Assembly: GCF_039536245.1 (NCBI RefSeq)
Contig: NZ_BAAAYN010000041.1
Span: forward strand, 1-64,000
Length of the DNA: 64,000 bases
Origin: Cryptosporangium minutisporangium
GTDB lineage: Bacteria > Actinomycetota > Actinomycetes > Mycobacteriales > Cryptosporangiaceae
Direction: 5' to 3'
Part shown: piece after piece, positions 36,801-45,568 of the stretch
Numbering within the stretch: the stretch's first letter is position 1
Layout of the letters: every line of letters starts with the position of its first letter
Made by a program: the position numbers and the translations under genes
The notes under the pieces: model-generated
Told to the model about the DNA's origin: nothing
Database searches by the model: none
What the model saw: the letters and a program-made list of their open reading frames with translations, nothing else

Positions 36801-37066
36801 CGTACCCGGTTGGCCAGCTCGGCCGCGGCCTTCCGGGTGAACGTGAGGCCGAGCACCTCCTCCGGCCGCACCAGGCCGTTGGCGACCAGCCAAACCACCC
36901 GGGCCGACATCGTCTCGGTCTTGCCGGAGCCGGCACCGGCCACCACGAGCACCGGCGCGAGCGGCGCCTCGATCACCGCGATCTGCTCGTCGGTCGGGCG
37001 GGGCAGGCCGAGGCGCTCGGCGATGTCCAGCGCGGAGAACGAGCCCGCGGGCCAACCGTCACTCAT
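33782..37066 (-). CDS. adnB: AdnB-type helicase-nuclease subunit
   Basis: A 1094-residue fusion of an N-terminal UvrD-like motor and a C-terminal RecB/AddB-type nuclease. Walker A AGAGSGKTETM (residues about 41-51), DEYQDTSHAQL (motif II), GDPCQSIYAWRG (motif III) and TVHAAKGLEWD (motif V) are intact. The nuclease block has LRGRIDAVF and VVDWKTGRPP followed by VQLAAYRLAWA. In mycobacteria AdnAB is a dual-motor, dual-nuclease machine that resects double-strand breaks. It overlaps the upstream adnA by eight bases, so the subunits are coupled. Confidence 0.93.
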   Translation of the reverse strand: MSDGWPAGSFSALDIAERLGLPRPTDEQIAVIEAPLAPVLVVAGAGSGKTETMSARVVWLVANGLVRPEEVLGLTFTRKAAAELANRVRQRLGQLRAVMQGSVQVGDPTVATYNAYAARVVAEHGLRAGYEPSARLLTDARTWQLASGSVQIYDGDMSYVDWTPPTVSTAVLDLAGQLAEHLRTTDELVSWTEAFVRRITALPKGPRQRNDLAPELKKVLDVQRARLQLLPLVEEYDLRKRRDEVMDFADQVSRAARVASNHPEVGRVERARYRVVLLDEYQDTSHAQLVLLRSLFGDGHPVTAVGDPCQSIYAWRGASAGNLTRFPEHFPRKAGDTPVLPLTTSWRNGPQILGLANALSAPLRGTPGAGPRSWVTDAVAGTPVPELQAAPDRPDPGEVVCALHETVQDEALWIAQQIAPRWRAGGERPPTVAVLARTRNQFERLADALRAAGLPVEVVGLGGLLATPEVRDLVATLNVLIDPTAGAALIRLLSGARWRLGPRDLDALGRRARELVEATGGPGEDLPIEKAEERSIIEALDDLGPAEAYSPTGYERLTRFAAELRSLRLRVNQPVPDLVAEVERRLGLDIEVGSRTLDAAAPGTASLARAHLDAFADVAADFAEAAETPTLSAFLSYLGAADERERGLAPGQVDVRAGAVQVLTVHAAKGLEWDIVAVPGLSGGVFPGTAKMSDTWSRGLGVLPFELRGDAADLPSLVLAGVTDQSEAKAALARFGDAWKARALADERRLAYVAVTRARHVLLCSGAWWDAGIEPRGPSPFLREVHEHCVAGDDGGTVDVWTDEPELGTVNPLLVAGRVAPWPFDPLGARRDEVEEAAALVVAAGSAEETEAEREAGAAWAEEAEMLLAERAGARPDGTEPDNYVVEVPLPSQLTVSQLVLLRRDPDELARLLRRPVPTPPAPLARRGTAFHTWLERRFGADRLLDLDELPGAADADQTPDDDLPALQEAFLRSEWADRVPQQVEVPFATLLGGARPRESIVLRGRIDAVFRTTDGWEVVDWKTGRPPSGEAAVAAEVQLAAYRLAWAALAGCPVEEVSAAFHYVRAVRTVRPVDLLDETGLAALVTALPTVSR

Positions 37067-40000
37067 CGGTCACCTGACCCGACACGATCGGGCAGGACGC
37101 GGAGACCGCGCACATCCGGCAGTAGTTGTTCTGAGTGGCCACGAAGACGCTGCCGGCCATCCCGTCCGCGACGTCCTGCACCAGGCGTTCGGCCCACTGT
37201 GCGCCTTTTTTGGCAACACGGGGCGGCTCCTGCACCTGTTCGGTGGCCCGGCGGGTCGGCATACCGATGTGGACCAGCGAGGCACCGCCGGACTCGGTGC
37301 CGTGCTCGCCGAACGCACCGTGCTCGACCGCGAGCTGGTACACCCCGAGCTGCGGGTGGGTCGGGATGTTCTCGGCCGACGGCTTGCTCTGCCCGGTCTT
37401 GAGGTCGACGACGACCAGGCGGCCCTCGTCGTCCCGCTCCAGCCGGTCGACCCGTCCGCGGACCGTCGCCCGGCCGATCTCCACCGAGAACTCCCGCTCG
37501 ACGGCGATCAGCTGACGCGGGTTGCGGGCCAGCCAGTCGGCGAGCCGCTCGACCATCTGGTTGGCCCGCTCGTGCTGCTTCCGCCCGTACCAGCCGGTGA
37601 GGTCGACCCGGCGCCAGCGCTCGTTGAGCCGGTCGGAGAGCGCCTGCAGGTCGGGAACGGCCTGCTCGGCGGTGACCTCGGCGGCGACGTCGTGCACCAC
37701 GGTGCCGATGCCCTGCGCGGCACTGGTCGTCCCGCCTCCGCTGGTCTCCAGCAGCCAGCGCAGCGCGCAGGTCTGGAACGCCTCCACCCGGGACGGGGAG
37801 ACCGCGACCATCTCGTGCGGGCCGCGCAGCGCCTCGGCGTCGGACAGCGGCGCGAATCCCCACCACTCGGCCGGGTCGGCGCCCGGCACCCCGGCGTCGG
37901 CCAGTTGCGCCAGCTGGCGGGCGGCCGCGCGTCGCCGTGCCGGGTCGCCCTCGCGGTCGAGCACCGCTCGGCGCAGCTCCGCGACGAGCGCGGGCAGCGT
38001 GAGCTGACGCGGGACGACGGCCTGCGGCCGGCCGCCGTCGTCGTCCCGTGGGACGAGCGGCTGCTCCGGCGGGTCGATCTCGTCCAGGAACCGGGACGCC
38101 TGCTCGGCGTCCTCGCCGTCGACGGTGTCCACCGCGGTCACCAGCAGCGCTCGGCGGGCCCGGGTGACCGCCACGTAGAACAGCCGGCGCTCCTCGTCGA
38201 GCAGCGCGGACAGGTGGCCGGCCAACTGGGGAGGGCGGCCGGCGACCAGATCGACGAGTTCCTCCGAGCCGAGCACGGTGCCGCGCGGCCGCAAATCCGG
38301 CCAGAGTCCTTCCTGGACCCCGGCGACCGCGACGACGTCCCACTCCAGCCCCTTGGCGGCGTGGGCGGTGAGGATCCGGACGACCTCGGCGCGCTGGCCG
38401 GTGGGCGCGATCGAGTCGCCGGGAATCCGCAGGTGCTCCAGGTAGTCGACGAACATCGTCGAGGTGGCGCCGGGCAGCCCGTCGACGAACTTGGCGGCCT
38501 GGTCGAAGAGCGCCATGGCGGCGTCCAGCGCGGCGTCGGCGTCGGCGCCCTCCGAACCGCCGCGCAGGCTCTCCTCCTCCCACCGCGGCCCCAGCCCGGA
38601 CACCTCCCAGGCCGCCCACACGACGCTCTCCGGCGACGCACCGGGGACCGCAGCCGCGTCCCGGATCGCGCTCAGGACGGCCGCGACCCGGCGGGCCGGC
38701 CGACCCCACTCCGAGTCCACCGGGATCAGGTCCCGCGGGTCGGCCAGCGCCTCGGGCAGCAGCTCGGCCGAGGAGCGGGTGTCCCCACCGGCGGACGCGA
38801 CCAGCCGCAGCTGTTGCCGCAACCGGCGCAGGCTCAGCGCGTCGGCGTCACCGAGCGGCGAGGTGAGCAGGCCGACCGCCGCCGCGTCGTCCAGCCGCTC
38901 CGGGTGCAGCGCGACGCCGAGCGCGCGGACCAGCGGCGCCACGCCCCGCTGCTGGGCCAGCGGCAACTCGTCGGTGTCCACCTCCACCGGTACTCCCGCG
39001 TGCACCAGGCCGCGCCGGAGCGTCCCGGCCGACCGCGGTGCGGACCGGACCAGGACCGCCATCCGCGACCAGGGCACACCGTCGATCAGGTGCGCACGGC
39101 GCAGCCGGTGCGCGACGTAGGCGGCTTCCTGGGTGGCGCTGCGGACGACCACGACCTCGACGCCGTCGGCCAGCGCAGGCGGCGTCTCCGGACCGAGGTG
39201 GGGCGTGCGCTGCCGGACGCCACCCCGGAGCCTGGTCGCGACGCGGTCGGCGGTCTCCTGCAGCGTCGGGCCGGCCCGGTGCGCGGTGCCGAGGACGATC
39301 GTCGGCGCCGGTACGCCCTCGGCGGTCGGGAAGTCATCGACGAACGAGCGGACGCCGCCGGGATCGGCACCGCGGAAGCCGAAGATCGACTGGTCGGGGT
39401 CACCGGCCGCGACGAGGAACCGGCCGCCGCCGCAGAGCAGCCGGAGCAACTCGCGCTGTGCGGGATCGGTCTCCTGGTACTCGTCGACGAAGACGTACCG
39501 GCGGGCGCGGCGTTCCTGCTCGAGAAGCTCCGGATCGTTGCGCAGCAGGCTGACCGCTTCCTGGATGATCAGCGCGCTGTCGTAGGCGATTCCCGACGCG
39601 GTCGTTCCGCTGTCCCGCAACTCGAGGACGTCGAAGTACTGCTGGAGGAACCGGGCGGCCGCCCGCCAGTCGTCCCGATCCTGCCGTTGGCCCAGATCGT
39701 CGAGGCCGACCGGGTCGATGCCGCGCTCCAACGCGCGGAGCATCAGGTCGCGGAGTTCCGCGGCGAAGCCGCGCGGCGCCTGCAGTTGCTCCGGGTCGGG
39801 CCAGCGGACGCCGATGCCCTCCACGTTGCCGTCGAGCAGCTCCCGGATCAGCGCGTCCTGCTCCGGCCCGGTGAGCAGGCGAGGCGGACGATCGTCCCGC
39901 GACGAGGCGTCCCGGCGCAGCAGGCCCCAGGCGTACGAGTGGAACGTCCGGGCCAGCGGCTCGGTGGTGGTGCGGCCGAGCCGCTCGGTGATCCGCTCGC

Positions 40001-40418
40001 GCAGACGGCCGGCGGCCTTGCGTCCGAACGTGAGGACGAGGACCGACTCCGGGTCGGCGCCCGCCCCCACGCGGGCCACCACCGACTCGACGATCGTCGT
40101 GGTCTTGCCGGTGCCCGGCCCCGCCAGAACGAGGAGCGGGCCGGCGGTGTGCTCCGCGACGGCGCGCTGGTCGGCGTCGAGCGGGAACTCCCGAGCCGGC
40201 TCGACCGGCGTCCGCACCAGCCGGTACCGGTTCTCGGGGCGCCGGCCTCGGCCTCCCCGGCCCGCGCCGGAGCCGGGCGAGGTGCGTTGAACCGGCGGGG
40301 CACCGGCTTCCGCCGCGTGTGCCGCGACCTCGGCCGCCGCACGAGCCGCCGATGCGCGGGCGGCAGGGCCGGCGAACGTCGCCGGCACCTCCGCGACCCC
40401 CGGCTCTCCTTCACCCAC
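37059..40418 (-). CDS. adnA: AdnA-type helicase-nuclease subunit
   Basis: A 1119-residue partner of AdnB. After a non-conserved Ala-rich N-terminus (about 1-75) come motif I AGPGTGKTTTIVES, motif II DEYQETDPAQREL, AAGDPDQSIFGFRGAD and LTAHAAKGLEWDVVAVAG. The C-terminal nuclease has VRGRVDRL, VVDLKTGQSKPS and LGVYQLA, flanked by the AddB-like cysteine set (CALRWLLE upstream and CRMCAVSASC at the end) expected to hold an Fe-S cluster. GTG 40418 is the longest start and is uncertain. First gene of the adnAB operon. Confidence 0.92.
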   Translation of the reverse strand: MGEGEPGVAEVPATFAGPAARASAARAAAEVAAHAAEAGAPPVQRTSPGSGAGRGGRGRRPENRYRLVRTPVEPAREFPLDADQRAVAEHTAGPLLVLAGPGTGKTTTIVESVVARVGAGADPESVLVLTFGRKAAGRLRERITERLGRTTTEPLARTFHSYAWGLLRRDASSRDDRPPRLLTGPEQDALIRELLDGNVEGIGVRWPDPEQLQAPRGFAAELRDLMLRALERGIDPVGLDDLGQRQDRDDWRAAARFLQQYFDVLELRDSGTTASGIAYDSALIIQEAVSLLRNDPELLEQERRARRYVFVDEYQETDPAQRELLRLLCGGGRFLVAAGDPDQSIFGFRGADPGGVRSFVDDFPTAEGVPAPTIVLGTAHRAGPTLQETADRVATRLRGGVRQRTPHLGPETPPALADGVEVVVVRSATQEAAYVAHRLRRAHLIDGVPWSRMAVLVRSAPRSAGTLRRGLVHAGVPVEVDTDELPLAQQRGVAPLVRALGVALHPERLDDAAAVGLLTSPLGDADALSLRRLRQQLRLVASAGGDTRSSAELLPEALADPRDLIPVDSEWGRPARRVAAVLSAIRDAAAVPGASPESVVWAAWEVSGLGPRWEEESLRGGSEGADADAALDAAMALFDQAAKFVDGLPGATSTMFVDYLEHLRIPGDSIAPTGQRAEVVRILTAHAAKGLEWDVVAVAGVQEGLWPDLRPRGTVLGSEELVDLVAGRPPQLAGHLSALLDEERRLFYVAVTRARRALLVTAVDTVDGEDAEQASRFLDEIDPPEQPLVPRDDDGGRPQAVVPRQLTLPALVAELRRAVLDREGDPARRRAAARQLAQLADAGVPGADPAEWWGFAPLSDAEALRGPHEMVAVSPSRVEAFQTCALRWLLETSGGGTTSAAQGIGTVVHDVAAEVTAEQAVPDLQALSDRLNERWRRVDLTGWYGRKQHERANQMVERLADWLARNPRQLIAVEREFSVEIGRATVRGRVDRLERDDEGRLVVVDLKTGQSKPSAENIPTHPQLGVYQLAVEHGAFGEHGTESGGASLVHIGMPTRRATEQVQEPPRVAKKGAQWAERLVQDVADGMAGSVFVATQNNYCRMCAVSASCPIVSGQVTDE

Positions 40419-40479
40419 CTTCGCATGAGACCACGCGAGCCCGACAAGAGTCGCCCCGCCCCACCGCGCGGTTCCGAGA

Positions 40480-40516
40480 TTGACTATGTACTCGGCGTAT
40501 ACTCTCAGCGTATAGT
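40480..40516 (+). promoter_or_regulatory. Promoter/operator of the padR operon
   Basis: TATAGT (40511-40516) lies six bases before the ATG at 40523, implying a leaderless mRNA. TTGACT (40480-40485) and TATACT (40498-40503) are also present, with GCGTATA repeated at 40496 and 40509. The region contains ACTAT...ATAGT (40483-40516), a wide inverted repeat that PadR could bind for autorepression. Which hexamers are used is not certain. Confidence 0.5.
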
Positions 40517-40522
40517 GGCCGC

Positions 40523-41044
40523 ATGAGCGTCCCCCTCACCCTGCTTGGCCTGCTGGAACGCGAGCCCAGCCACGGCTACGACCTCAAACGCGACTACGAC
40601 ACGTTCTTCGGCCGCGGGAAGCCGCTGTCGTTCGGGCAGGTGTACTCCACGCTGAGCCGGCTGAGCCGGGACGGCAAGGTGGTGGTCGGCGAAGTCGCCC
40701 CCGGCGAAGGTCCGGAGCGCAAGCGCTACGTCATCACCGACCGCGGTGCGACCGAGGTCGACACCTGGCTCACCGAGCCGGTCGAGCCCGAACCGAACCT
40801 GCAGAGCATCTTGTTCTCCAAGGTCGTGCTCTCGCTGATGCTGCAGCGCCCGGCCGAGGAGTACCTCGATCGCCAGCGCAGCGCGCACTTGGCCCGGATG
40901 CGCGAGCTCACCGAGATCAAGCGCAAGGGCGAGCTGGTCGACGGGCTGCTCGCCGACCACGGCCTGTTCCACCTGGAGGCCGATCTGCGGTGGATCGACC
41001 TGACCAGTGCCCGGCTCGAATCCCTCGCGAAGGCGGTGCGGTAA
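40523..41044 (+). CDS. PadR-family transcriptional regulator
   Basis: A 173-residue PadR protein. The N-terminal winged helix carries LGLLEREPSHGYDLKRDYD and FGQVYSTLSRLSRDGKV with the wing KRYVITDRGATEVDTWL; the C-terminal half is a helical dimerisation arm. PadR proteins next to ABC transporters usually repress their own operon until a drug or peptide binds. The stop overlaps the next start as TAATG. Likely controls the three-gene operon 40523-43946. Confidence 0.92.
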   Translation: MSVPLTLLGLLEREPSHGYDLKRDYDTFFGRGKPLSFGQVYSTLSRLSRDGKVVVGEVAPGEGPERKRYVITDRGATEVDTWLTEPVEPEPNLQSILFSKVVLSLMLQRPAEEYLDRQRSAHLARMRELTEIKRKGELVDGLLADHGLFHLEADLRWIDLTSARLESLAKAVR

Positions 41045-41715
41045 TGATCCTGGAAGCCCGCGACCTGGAGTTGTCGTTCGGCGCCACCCCCGCACTGCGC
41101 GGCGCTGCGTTGCAGATAAAGGCCGGCGAGGTGCTCGCGATCATGGGCCCCAGCGGGTCCGGTAAGTCGACGTTGCTGCACTGCCTGGCCGGGATCCTGG
41201 TGCCGTCGTCCGGTGAGGTGTGGTTCGACGGGACGCGCTTGGACACGCTGTCCGAGGAGAAGCGGAGCGCGCTGCGTCGGGACCGGTTCGGCTTCGTGTT
41301 CCAGTTCGGGCAGCTCGTACCGGAGCTGACCGCGGTGGAGAACGTCGCCCTCCCGCTTCTGCTGGCCGGGGTCCGGCGGGCCGCCGCGGTGAAGCAGGCG
41401 GAGCCCTGGTTCGAACGCCTCGGATTGGAAGGGTTGGGCAACCGCCGGTCGGGCGAGTTGTCCGGCGGGCAGGCGCAGCGGGTGGCGCTGGCGCGTGGGC
41501 TGGTGACCGGGCCCGAGGTGCTTTTCGCCGACGAGCCGACCGGCGCGCTCGACTCACTCACCGGCGAGCAGGTGATGGACCTGCTGGTCGACAACGCCCG
41601 CGAGCACGGGACCACGGTGATCCTGGTGACGCACGAGGCGCGAGTAGCTGCCTACGCCGATCGCGAGGTCGTCGTCCGGGACGGTCGGGTCAACAGCCCG
41701 GTGCTGGCCCCGTGA
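41044..41715 (+). CDS. ABC transporter ATP-binding subunit (LolD/MacB type)
   Basis: A 223-residue ATPase: Walker A GPSGSGKST, Q-loop FQFGQLVPELT, signature LSGGQAQRVALARGL, Walker B VLFADEPTGALD and the switch His in VTHEARVAAY. This type pairs with FtsX-like permeases that move lipids, peptides or antimicrobials out of the membrane. ATG 41044 overlaps the PadR stop; the GTG of the permease overlaps its own TGA. Strictly coupled operon. Confidence 0.95.
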   Translation: MILEARDLELSFGATPALRGAALQIKAGEVLAIMGPSGSGKSTLLHCLAGILVPSSGEVWFDGTRLDTLSEEKRSALRRDRFGFVFQFGQLVPELTAVENVALPLLLAGVRRAAAVKQAEPWFERLGLEGLGNRRSGELSGGQAQRVALARGLVTGPEVLFADEPTGALDSLTGEQVMDLLVDNAREHGTTVILVTHEARVAAYADREVVVRDGRVNSPVLAP

Positions 41716-43946
41716 TCGGCTTCGGCTTGCGGCTCACGGTCGCTGGTGGCCGGGAGGCGATCGCTCGGCTCGTGCTGATCGCCACCGCGGTCGCGCTCGG
41801 CACGGTCCTGCTGCTCTCGATCGTCGCCGCCGTCAACGCGGTCGACCGCCAGAACGAGCGCGGCGCCTGGCTACTGACCAGCGGTCAGCGGACCACCGAC
41901 GACCCACTCCAGTGGTTGGTCCGGGAGGACTTCTACGACGGCCGGACGATCGCCAGGGTGGACGTCGCGGCGGTCGGTCCGGACGCACCGGTGCCGCCCG
42001 GCGTCGACCGGCTGCCCGGGCCCGGCGAGTACTACGCCTCCCCCGCCCTGCGCGAGCTACTGGCCGACACCCCTCGCGAGCAGCTCGGCGCCCGCTACCC
42101 CGGCCGGGACGTCGGCACGATCGGCGACGCGGCGCTGCGGGATCCGGAGGCGCTCGTCATCCTGGTCGGGTCCGCCCCGGACCAGATGCCGGCCAGCGCT
42201 CCCCGGATCGCCCGGTTCAACACCGAGGTACCGGCGCTCCAGACTGCGGCGATGCGTCTGATCCTCGGTGTCGTCGGCGCCGGGCTGCTGTTCCCCGTGT
42301 TGATCTTCGTCGCGACGGCGACCCGGCTCTCGGCGGCCCGCCGCGAGCAGCGGTTCGCGGCGATGCGTCTGGTCGGCGCGACGCCACGGCAGGTCTCGAC
42401 GATCGCGACCGTGGAGTCGGCGGTCGCGGCCGCACTCGGCACCGCGCTCGGGTTCGTGGCGTTTGTCGGAGTGCGGCGGCCGCTCGCGGAGGTGTCGTTC
42501 ACCGGCGCGCCGTTCCACGCCGAGGACGTCGTCGTGCACTGGCCCGGCATGCTGCTGGTCGCGCTCGGCATCCCGTTGGCGGCTGCGGTGGCCGCCCGGA
42601 TCACGCTGCGGCGCGTCCGCACGTCGCCACTCGGCATCGCTCGCCGGGCCACGCCGCGGCCACCCCGGGCGTACCGGCTGATTCCGCTGGTGGCGGGCAT
42701 CGTGGAGTTGGCGTGGTTCGTCGGACGACGTCCGGAGAGCACCAACGGCCAGACCGCCGCGTACCTCACCGGCATGCTGCTGATCATGGTCGGCCTGGTC
42801 ATCGCCGGTCCGTGGCTGACGATGCTCGGCTCCCGCGTGCTCGCTGCGCGGTCCAGCCGCCCGGCGACGCTGATCGCCGCCCGCCGGCTCGCCGACGATC
42901 CCAAGGCCGCGTTCCGAGCGGTCAGCGGCCTGATTCTGGCGCTGTTCGTGGCGAGCACCGCGATCGGCGTCATCACGACGATCGTCGCGAACCAGGGCTC
43001 GGACCGGGCCGGGGCCGCCGCCAGCATGATGGTGATGTCGTTCGACGATCGGGAGCCGAAGGTCCTGATGCCCACCGCGGTCGACGGTGCCGTGGAGCGT
43101 TCCGGGCTCCGGTCGGTCGACGGGGTGCAAGCCGTGACGCTGGTCCGGTCCGATCCCTACCAGCCGCGGACCGGTGGGTCCCGGTACGGCCCGTACTCCG
43201 GTCTCGTGCTCTGCAGCGACCTCGCCCGGACGCCCGAGCGCGGCTCGTGCGCCCCGGGCGCCGAGGTCGCCTCCGTCTGGCCGTCGATCCTCTCCGGTCA
43301 GGTCGACGAGGACGAGGAGTCCAGCGGTGGCGCGAAGCAGTTCGACGCCGCCGGGCGCCGCATCTGGCCGACCGCCCGGATCTCCACCGAGGAACTGCTC
43401 GCGAAGGTCCACGTGGGCTGGATCCTGGTCGACACCGACGGAGCACCCGCGACGCTCGAGCACGCCCGCACGCTGCTCGAGACGACGTTCCCCGGCTACC
43501 CCGTTCCGCCGGGTACCGACAACGACTACAACGCCAGCTTCAACGACAGCCTGGTGATCTGGCAGCGTCTGGCCCAGATCGTCATCGTCGGCAGCCTGCC
43601 GATCGCCGGCTGCAGCCTGGCGGTGAGCGTCGTCGGTGGGTTGATGGAGCGGAAGCGCCCGTTCAGTCTGCTGCGCCTGTCCGGCGTGCCGCTCCGAACG
43701 CTGCGCCGAGTGGTGACGCTGGAGAGCGCGGTGCCGCTATTGACCGTCGCTGCGGTGGCGATCGGTACCGGCTTCCTCGCCGCCCACCTGTTCCTGCGGG
43801 CGCAGCTGGACTACTCGCTACGCGCCCCGGGGATGGCGTACTACGTGTTCGTGCTGGTGGGGATCGCTACGTCTCTCGGCGTGCTGGCTTCGACGCTACC
43901 CCTGCTGCGGCGGATCACCGGCCCGGAGACAGCACGGCACGAGTGA
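41712..43946 (+). CDS. FtsX/MacB-like ABC transporter permease
   Basis: A 744-residue permease with a first membrane helix at about 17-42, an extracytoplasmic domain, an FtsX core (three helices about 175-300), more central helices, a second large external domain (about 440-600) and a final FtsX core. FSLLRLSGVPLRTLRRVVTLESAVPL is the coupling region of the second half. Two FtsX cores in one chain match single-permease systems of the BceB/YxdM type. Substrate unknown. The 3' end overlaps the convergent hydrolase gene by 32 bases. Confidence 0.88.
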   Translation: MIGFGLRLTVAGGREAIARLVLIATAVALGTVLLLSIVAAVNAVDRQNERGAWLLTSGQRTTDDPLQWLVREDFYDGRTIARVDVAAVGPDAPVPPGVDRLPGPGEYYASPALRELLADTPREQLGARYPGRDVGTIGDAALRDPEALVILVGSAPDQMPASAPRIARFNTEVPALQTAAMRLILGVVGAGLLFPVLIFVATATRLSAARREQRFAAMRLVGATPRQVSTIATVESAVAAALGTALGFVAFVGVRRPLAEVSFTGAPFHAEDVVVHWPGMLLVALGIPLAAAVAARITLRRVRTSPLGIARRATPRPPRAYRLIPLVAGIVELAWFVGRRPESTNGQTAAYLTGMLLIMVGLVIAGPWLTMLGSRVLAARSSRPATLIAARRLADDPKAAFRAVSGLILALFVASTAIGVITTIVANQGSDRAGAAASMMVMSFDDREPKVLMPTAVDGAVERSGLRSVDGVQAVTLVRSDPYQPRTGGSRYGPYSGLVLCSDLARTPERGSCAPGAEVASVWPSILSGQVDEDEESSGGAKQFDAAGRRIWPTARISTEELLAKVHVGWILVDTDGAPATLEHARTLLETTFPGYPVPPGTDNDYNASFNDSLVIWQRLAQIVIVGSLPIAGCSLAVSVVGGLMERKRPFSLLRLSGVPLRTLRRVVTLESAVPLLTVAAVAIGTGFLAAHLFLRAQLDYSLRAPGMAYYVFVLVGIATSLGVLASTLPLLRRITGPETARHE

Positions 43947-44745
43947 CGGTCGCGAACTCGTCGGGGTCCGTCAGGTAACCGACGTGCGCACCGGGGAACT
44001 CGGCGATCGAGAGGTTCAGCCGGGACGCGAGTACCTGGTTCGGGCGGTACGGCAGAAGGTAGCCGCCGACGTCCCGGGACTCGCGTCCACCGGCGAGCAC
44101 CAGGCGGTCCCGCGCGCGCTTCAGCGCACGGAGGTCGGGCACCCGGCGGACGTACTGCCGCAGCTCGTGCTCCAGAAAGAACTCCTGGTTGGACGCCATC
44201 CGCGGGAGCATCTCGGTCGGGTACGGGTCGCTCGATGGCTCGGGCGTTCGGAGCCCGACCGCCGCGCTGAACACCCGGAGAGCGATCGCGGCGCCGTCGC
44301 TGCGGTAGGTCGCGTGGACGTCGTCGAAGAGCGCGAGCCAGCGGGCGGCGTCCGGTAACAGCGGCACCAGCGGTGGTTCGTGCGCGACGACCCGCCGCAC
44401 CCGTTCCGGGCACCGGGCGACGAGGTGCAGCGCGACGATCGCACCGGAGCTGCTGCCGAGAACGTATCCGGGCGCATCGTTGAGCAGGGCCAGCGCGTCC
44501 TCGACGTCGTCGGTGAGGCGCCGGTCGTCGTCCGGCGGGGCGCCGGTCCGGCTGCGGCCGAAACCGCGCCGGTCGTAGGTGACGACCGTGAAGGTGTCGG
44601 CGAGCGCGTGCGGCAGGGCGCCGAAGCTCGCCGCTTCCCCGGTGCCGCCGGGGATCAGCAGCAGCACCGGGCCGCTCCCCCGCGCCTCGACGTACAACTC
44701 CGCGCCGGGCACCCGCTTCCGCTGGGCGATCAGGACGTCGCTCAT
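43915..44745 (-). CDS. Alpha/beta hydrolase
   Basis: A 276-residue alpha/beta hydrolase: LLLIPGGTGEAASF, DRRGFGRS, the nucleophile elbow VLGSSSGAIVALH (Ser) and a late His in FPGAHVGYL. ATG 44745 overlaps the stop of the Clp-N gene (ATGA), so it is translationally coupled to it. It is the last gene of the HTH/Clp-N/hydrolase operon. Substrate unknown; esterase or peroxidase-like activity is possible. Confidence 0.85.
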   Translation of the reverse strand: MSDVLIAQRKRVPGAELYVEARGSGPVLLLIPGGTGEAASFGALPHALADTFTVVTYDRRGFGRSRTGAPPDDDRRLTDDVEDALALLNDAPGYVLGSSSGAIVALHLVARCPERVRRVVAHEPPLVPLLPDAARWLALFDDVHATYRSDGAAIALRVFSAAVGLRTPEPSSDPYPTEMLPRMASNQEFFLEHELRQYVRRVPDLRALKRARDRLVLAGGRESRDVGGYLLPYRPNQVLASRLNLSIAEFPGAHVGYLTDPDEFATVTRAVLSPGR

Positions 44746-45323
44746 GCGGCGTTCCGTAGGTGATCCTCGGCCGCCGAGCGGAGATCGGCGAGGCTCACCC
44801 CGGCACCGACGACCACCTGCGCGGCCAGACCCTCGCCCTCCCGGATCAGGCCCAGCAGAATGTGCTCGGCGTTGATCTCGCGGTGCTTGAGCCGGATCGC
44901 CTCCCGCAGGGAGAGTTCCAGCACCTTCCTCGCCCGCGGCCCGAATCGCGTCCCGCGCTGCGGGCGGCGGAACAATCCCTTGCGCTCCGGCTCCGGCGGC
45001 GGCGTGGTCCAGCTCTCGTCGCCGAGCGACCGTTCCACGCTGGCGAGTACGGCGTCGAGGTCGATGCCGATCGCCTTCAGTGCCTCGGCGTCGTCGTCGG
45101 TCAGGATCCGGTTGGCGCCGCCGACGGTCCGGACGACGTCCGCGCGGACCTGGTCGTATCGCAGCCCGGCGGCGTGCAACACCGGGTACGCGCTGTTGGT
45201 GTCGTCGGCGAGCATCGCGAGCAGCAGGTGCTCGGTGCCGATCACCGGATGGCGCAGCTCCCGGCCTTCGGCCTGCGCACGGACGACGACTTCGCGAGCA
45301 TCCTTGGTGAACCGTTCGAACAT
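44742..45323 (-). CDS. Clp N-terminal-domain protein without AAA+ modules
   Basis: A 193-residue protein with two Clp-N repeats (about 1-85 and 112-190: MFERFTKDAREVVVRAQAEG and GPRARKVLELSLREA) joined by a basic linker. It lacks any Walker motif, so it cannot unfold substrates; such stand-alone Clp-N proteins are thought to be adaptors or decoys for ClpC. A ribosome site (GAGGAGG) precedes ATG 45323. It sits between a small HTH gene and a hydrolase gene and is coupled to the latter. Confidence 0.9.
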   Translation of the reverse strand: MFERFTKDAREVVVRAQAEGRELRHPVIGTEHLLLAMLADDTNSAYPVLHAAGLRYDQVRADVVRTVGGANRILTDDDAEALKAIGIDLDAVLASVERSLGDESWTTPPPEPERKGLFRRPQRGTRFGPRARKVLELSLREAIRLKHREINAEHILLGLIREGEGLAAQVVVGAGVSLADLRSAAEDHLRNAA

Positions 45324-45337
45324 CGGTGCCCTCCTCC

Positions 45338-45565
45338 TCAGTCGCGGGAGCCGGGGACGCGCCCGGCGTACTTCTTGTGGACGGCCTGCTTGCTGACTTC
45401 GAGGACCTCGGCGATCTCCTGCCAGGACCAGCCCGCACGGCGGGCGTTCTCCACCTGCACCGCTTCCAGCGTTTCGGCCAGCCGGCGGAGCGCGCGGACG
45501 GCGCGTAGGCCGACCCTCGCGTCCTTGCTGCCGGCCGCTGCGGCCAGCTCCGTTGCCTCACTCAT
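45338..45565 (-). CDS. Small helix-turn-helix regulator
   Basis: A 75-residue protein. The C-terminal HTH is GWSWQEIAEVLEVSKQAVHK (about 44-63), and the N-terminal half is an amphipathic helix (RAVRALRRLAETLEAVQVE). Actinobacteria often place such an HTH gene before a Clp-N gene. ATG 45565 is at the predicted transcription start, so the message is probably leaderless; the frame is open to 45601 but that part is promoter. It likely represses its own operon through the two operators at 45569-45612. Confidence 0.8.
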   Translation of the reverse strand: MSEATELAAAAGSKDARVGLRAVRALRRLAETLEAVQVENARRAGWSWQEIAEVLEVSKQAVHKKYAGRVPGSRD

Positions 45566-45568
45566 GTC

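Noticed and set aside
36732..40526. 1264-residue plus-strand frame opposite adnA/adnB
   Set aside because: Shadow frame with no domain resemblance; both adn genes show all helicase motifs.
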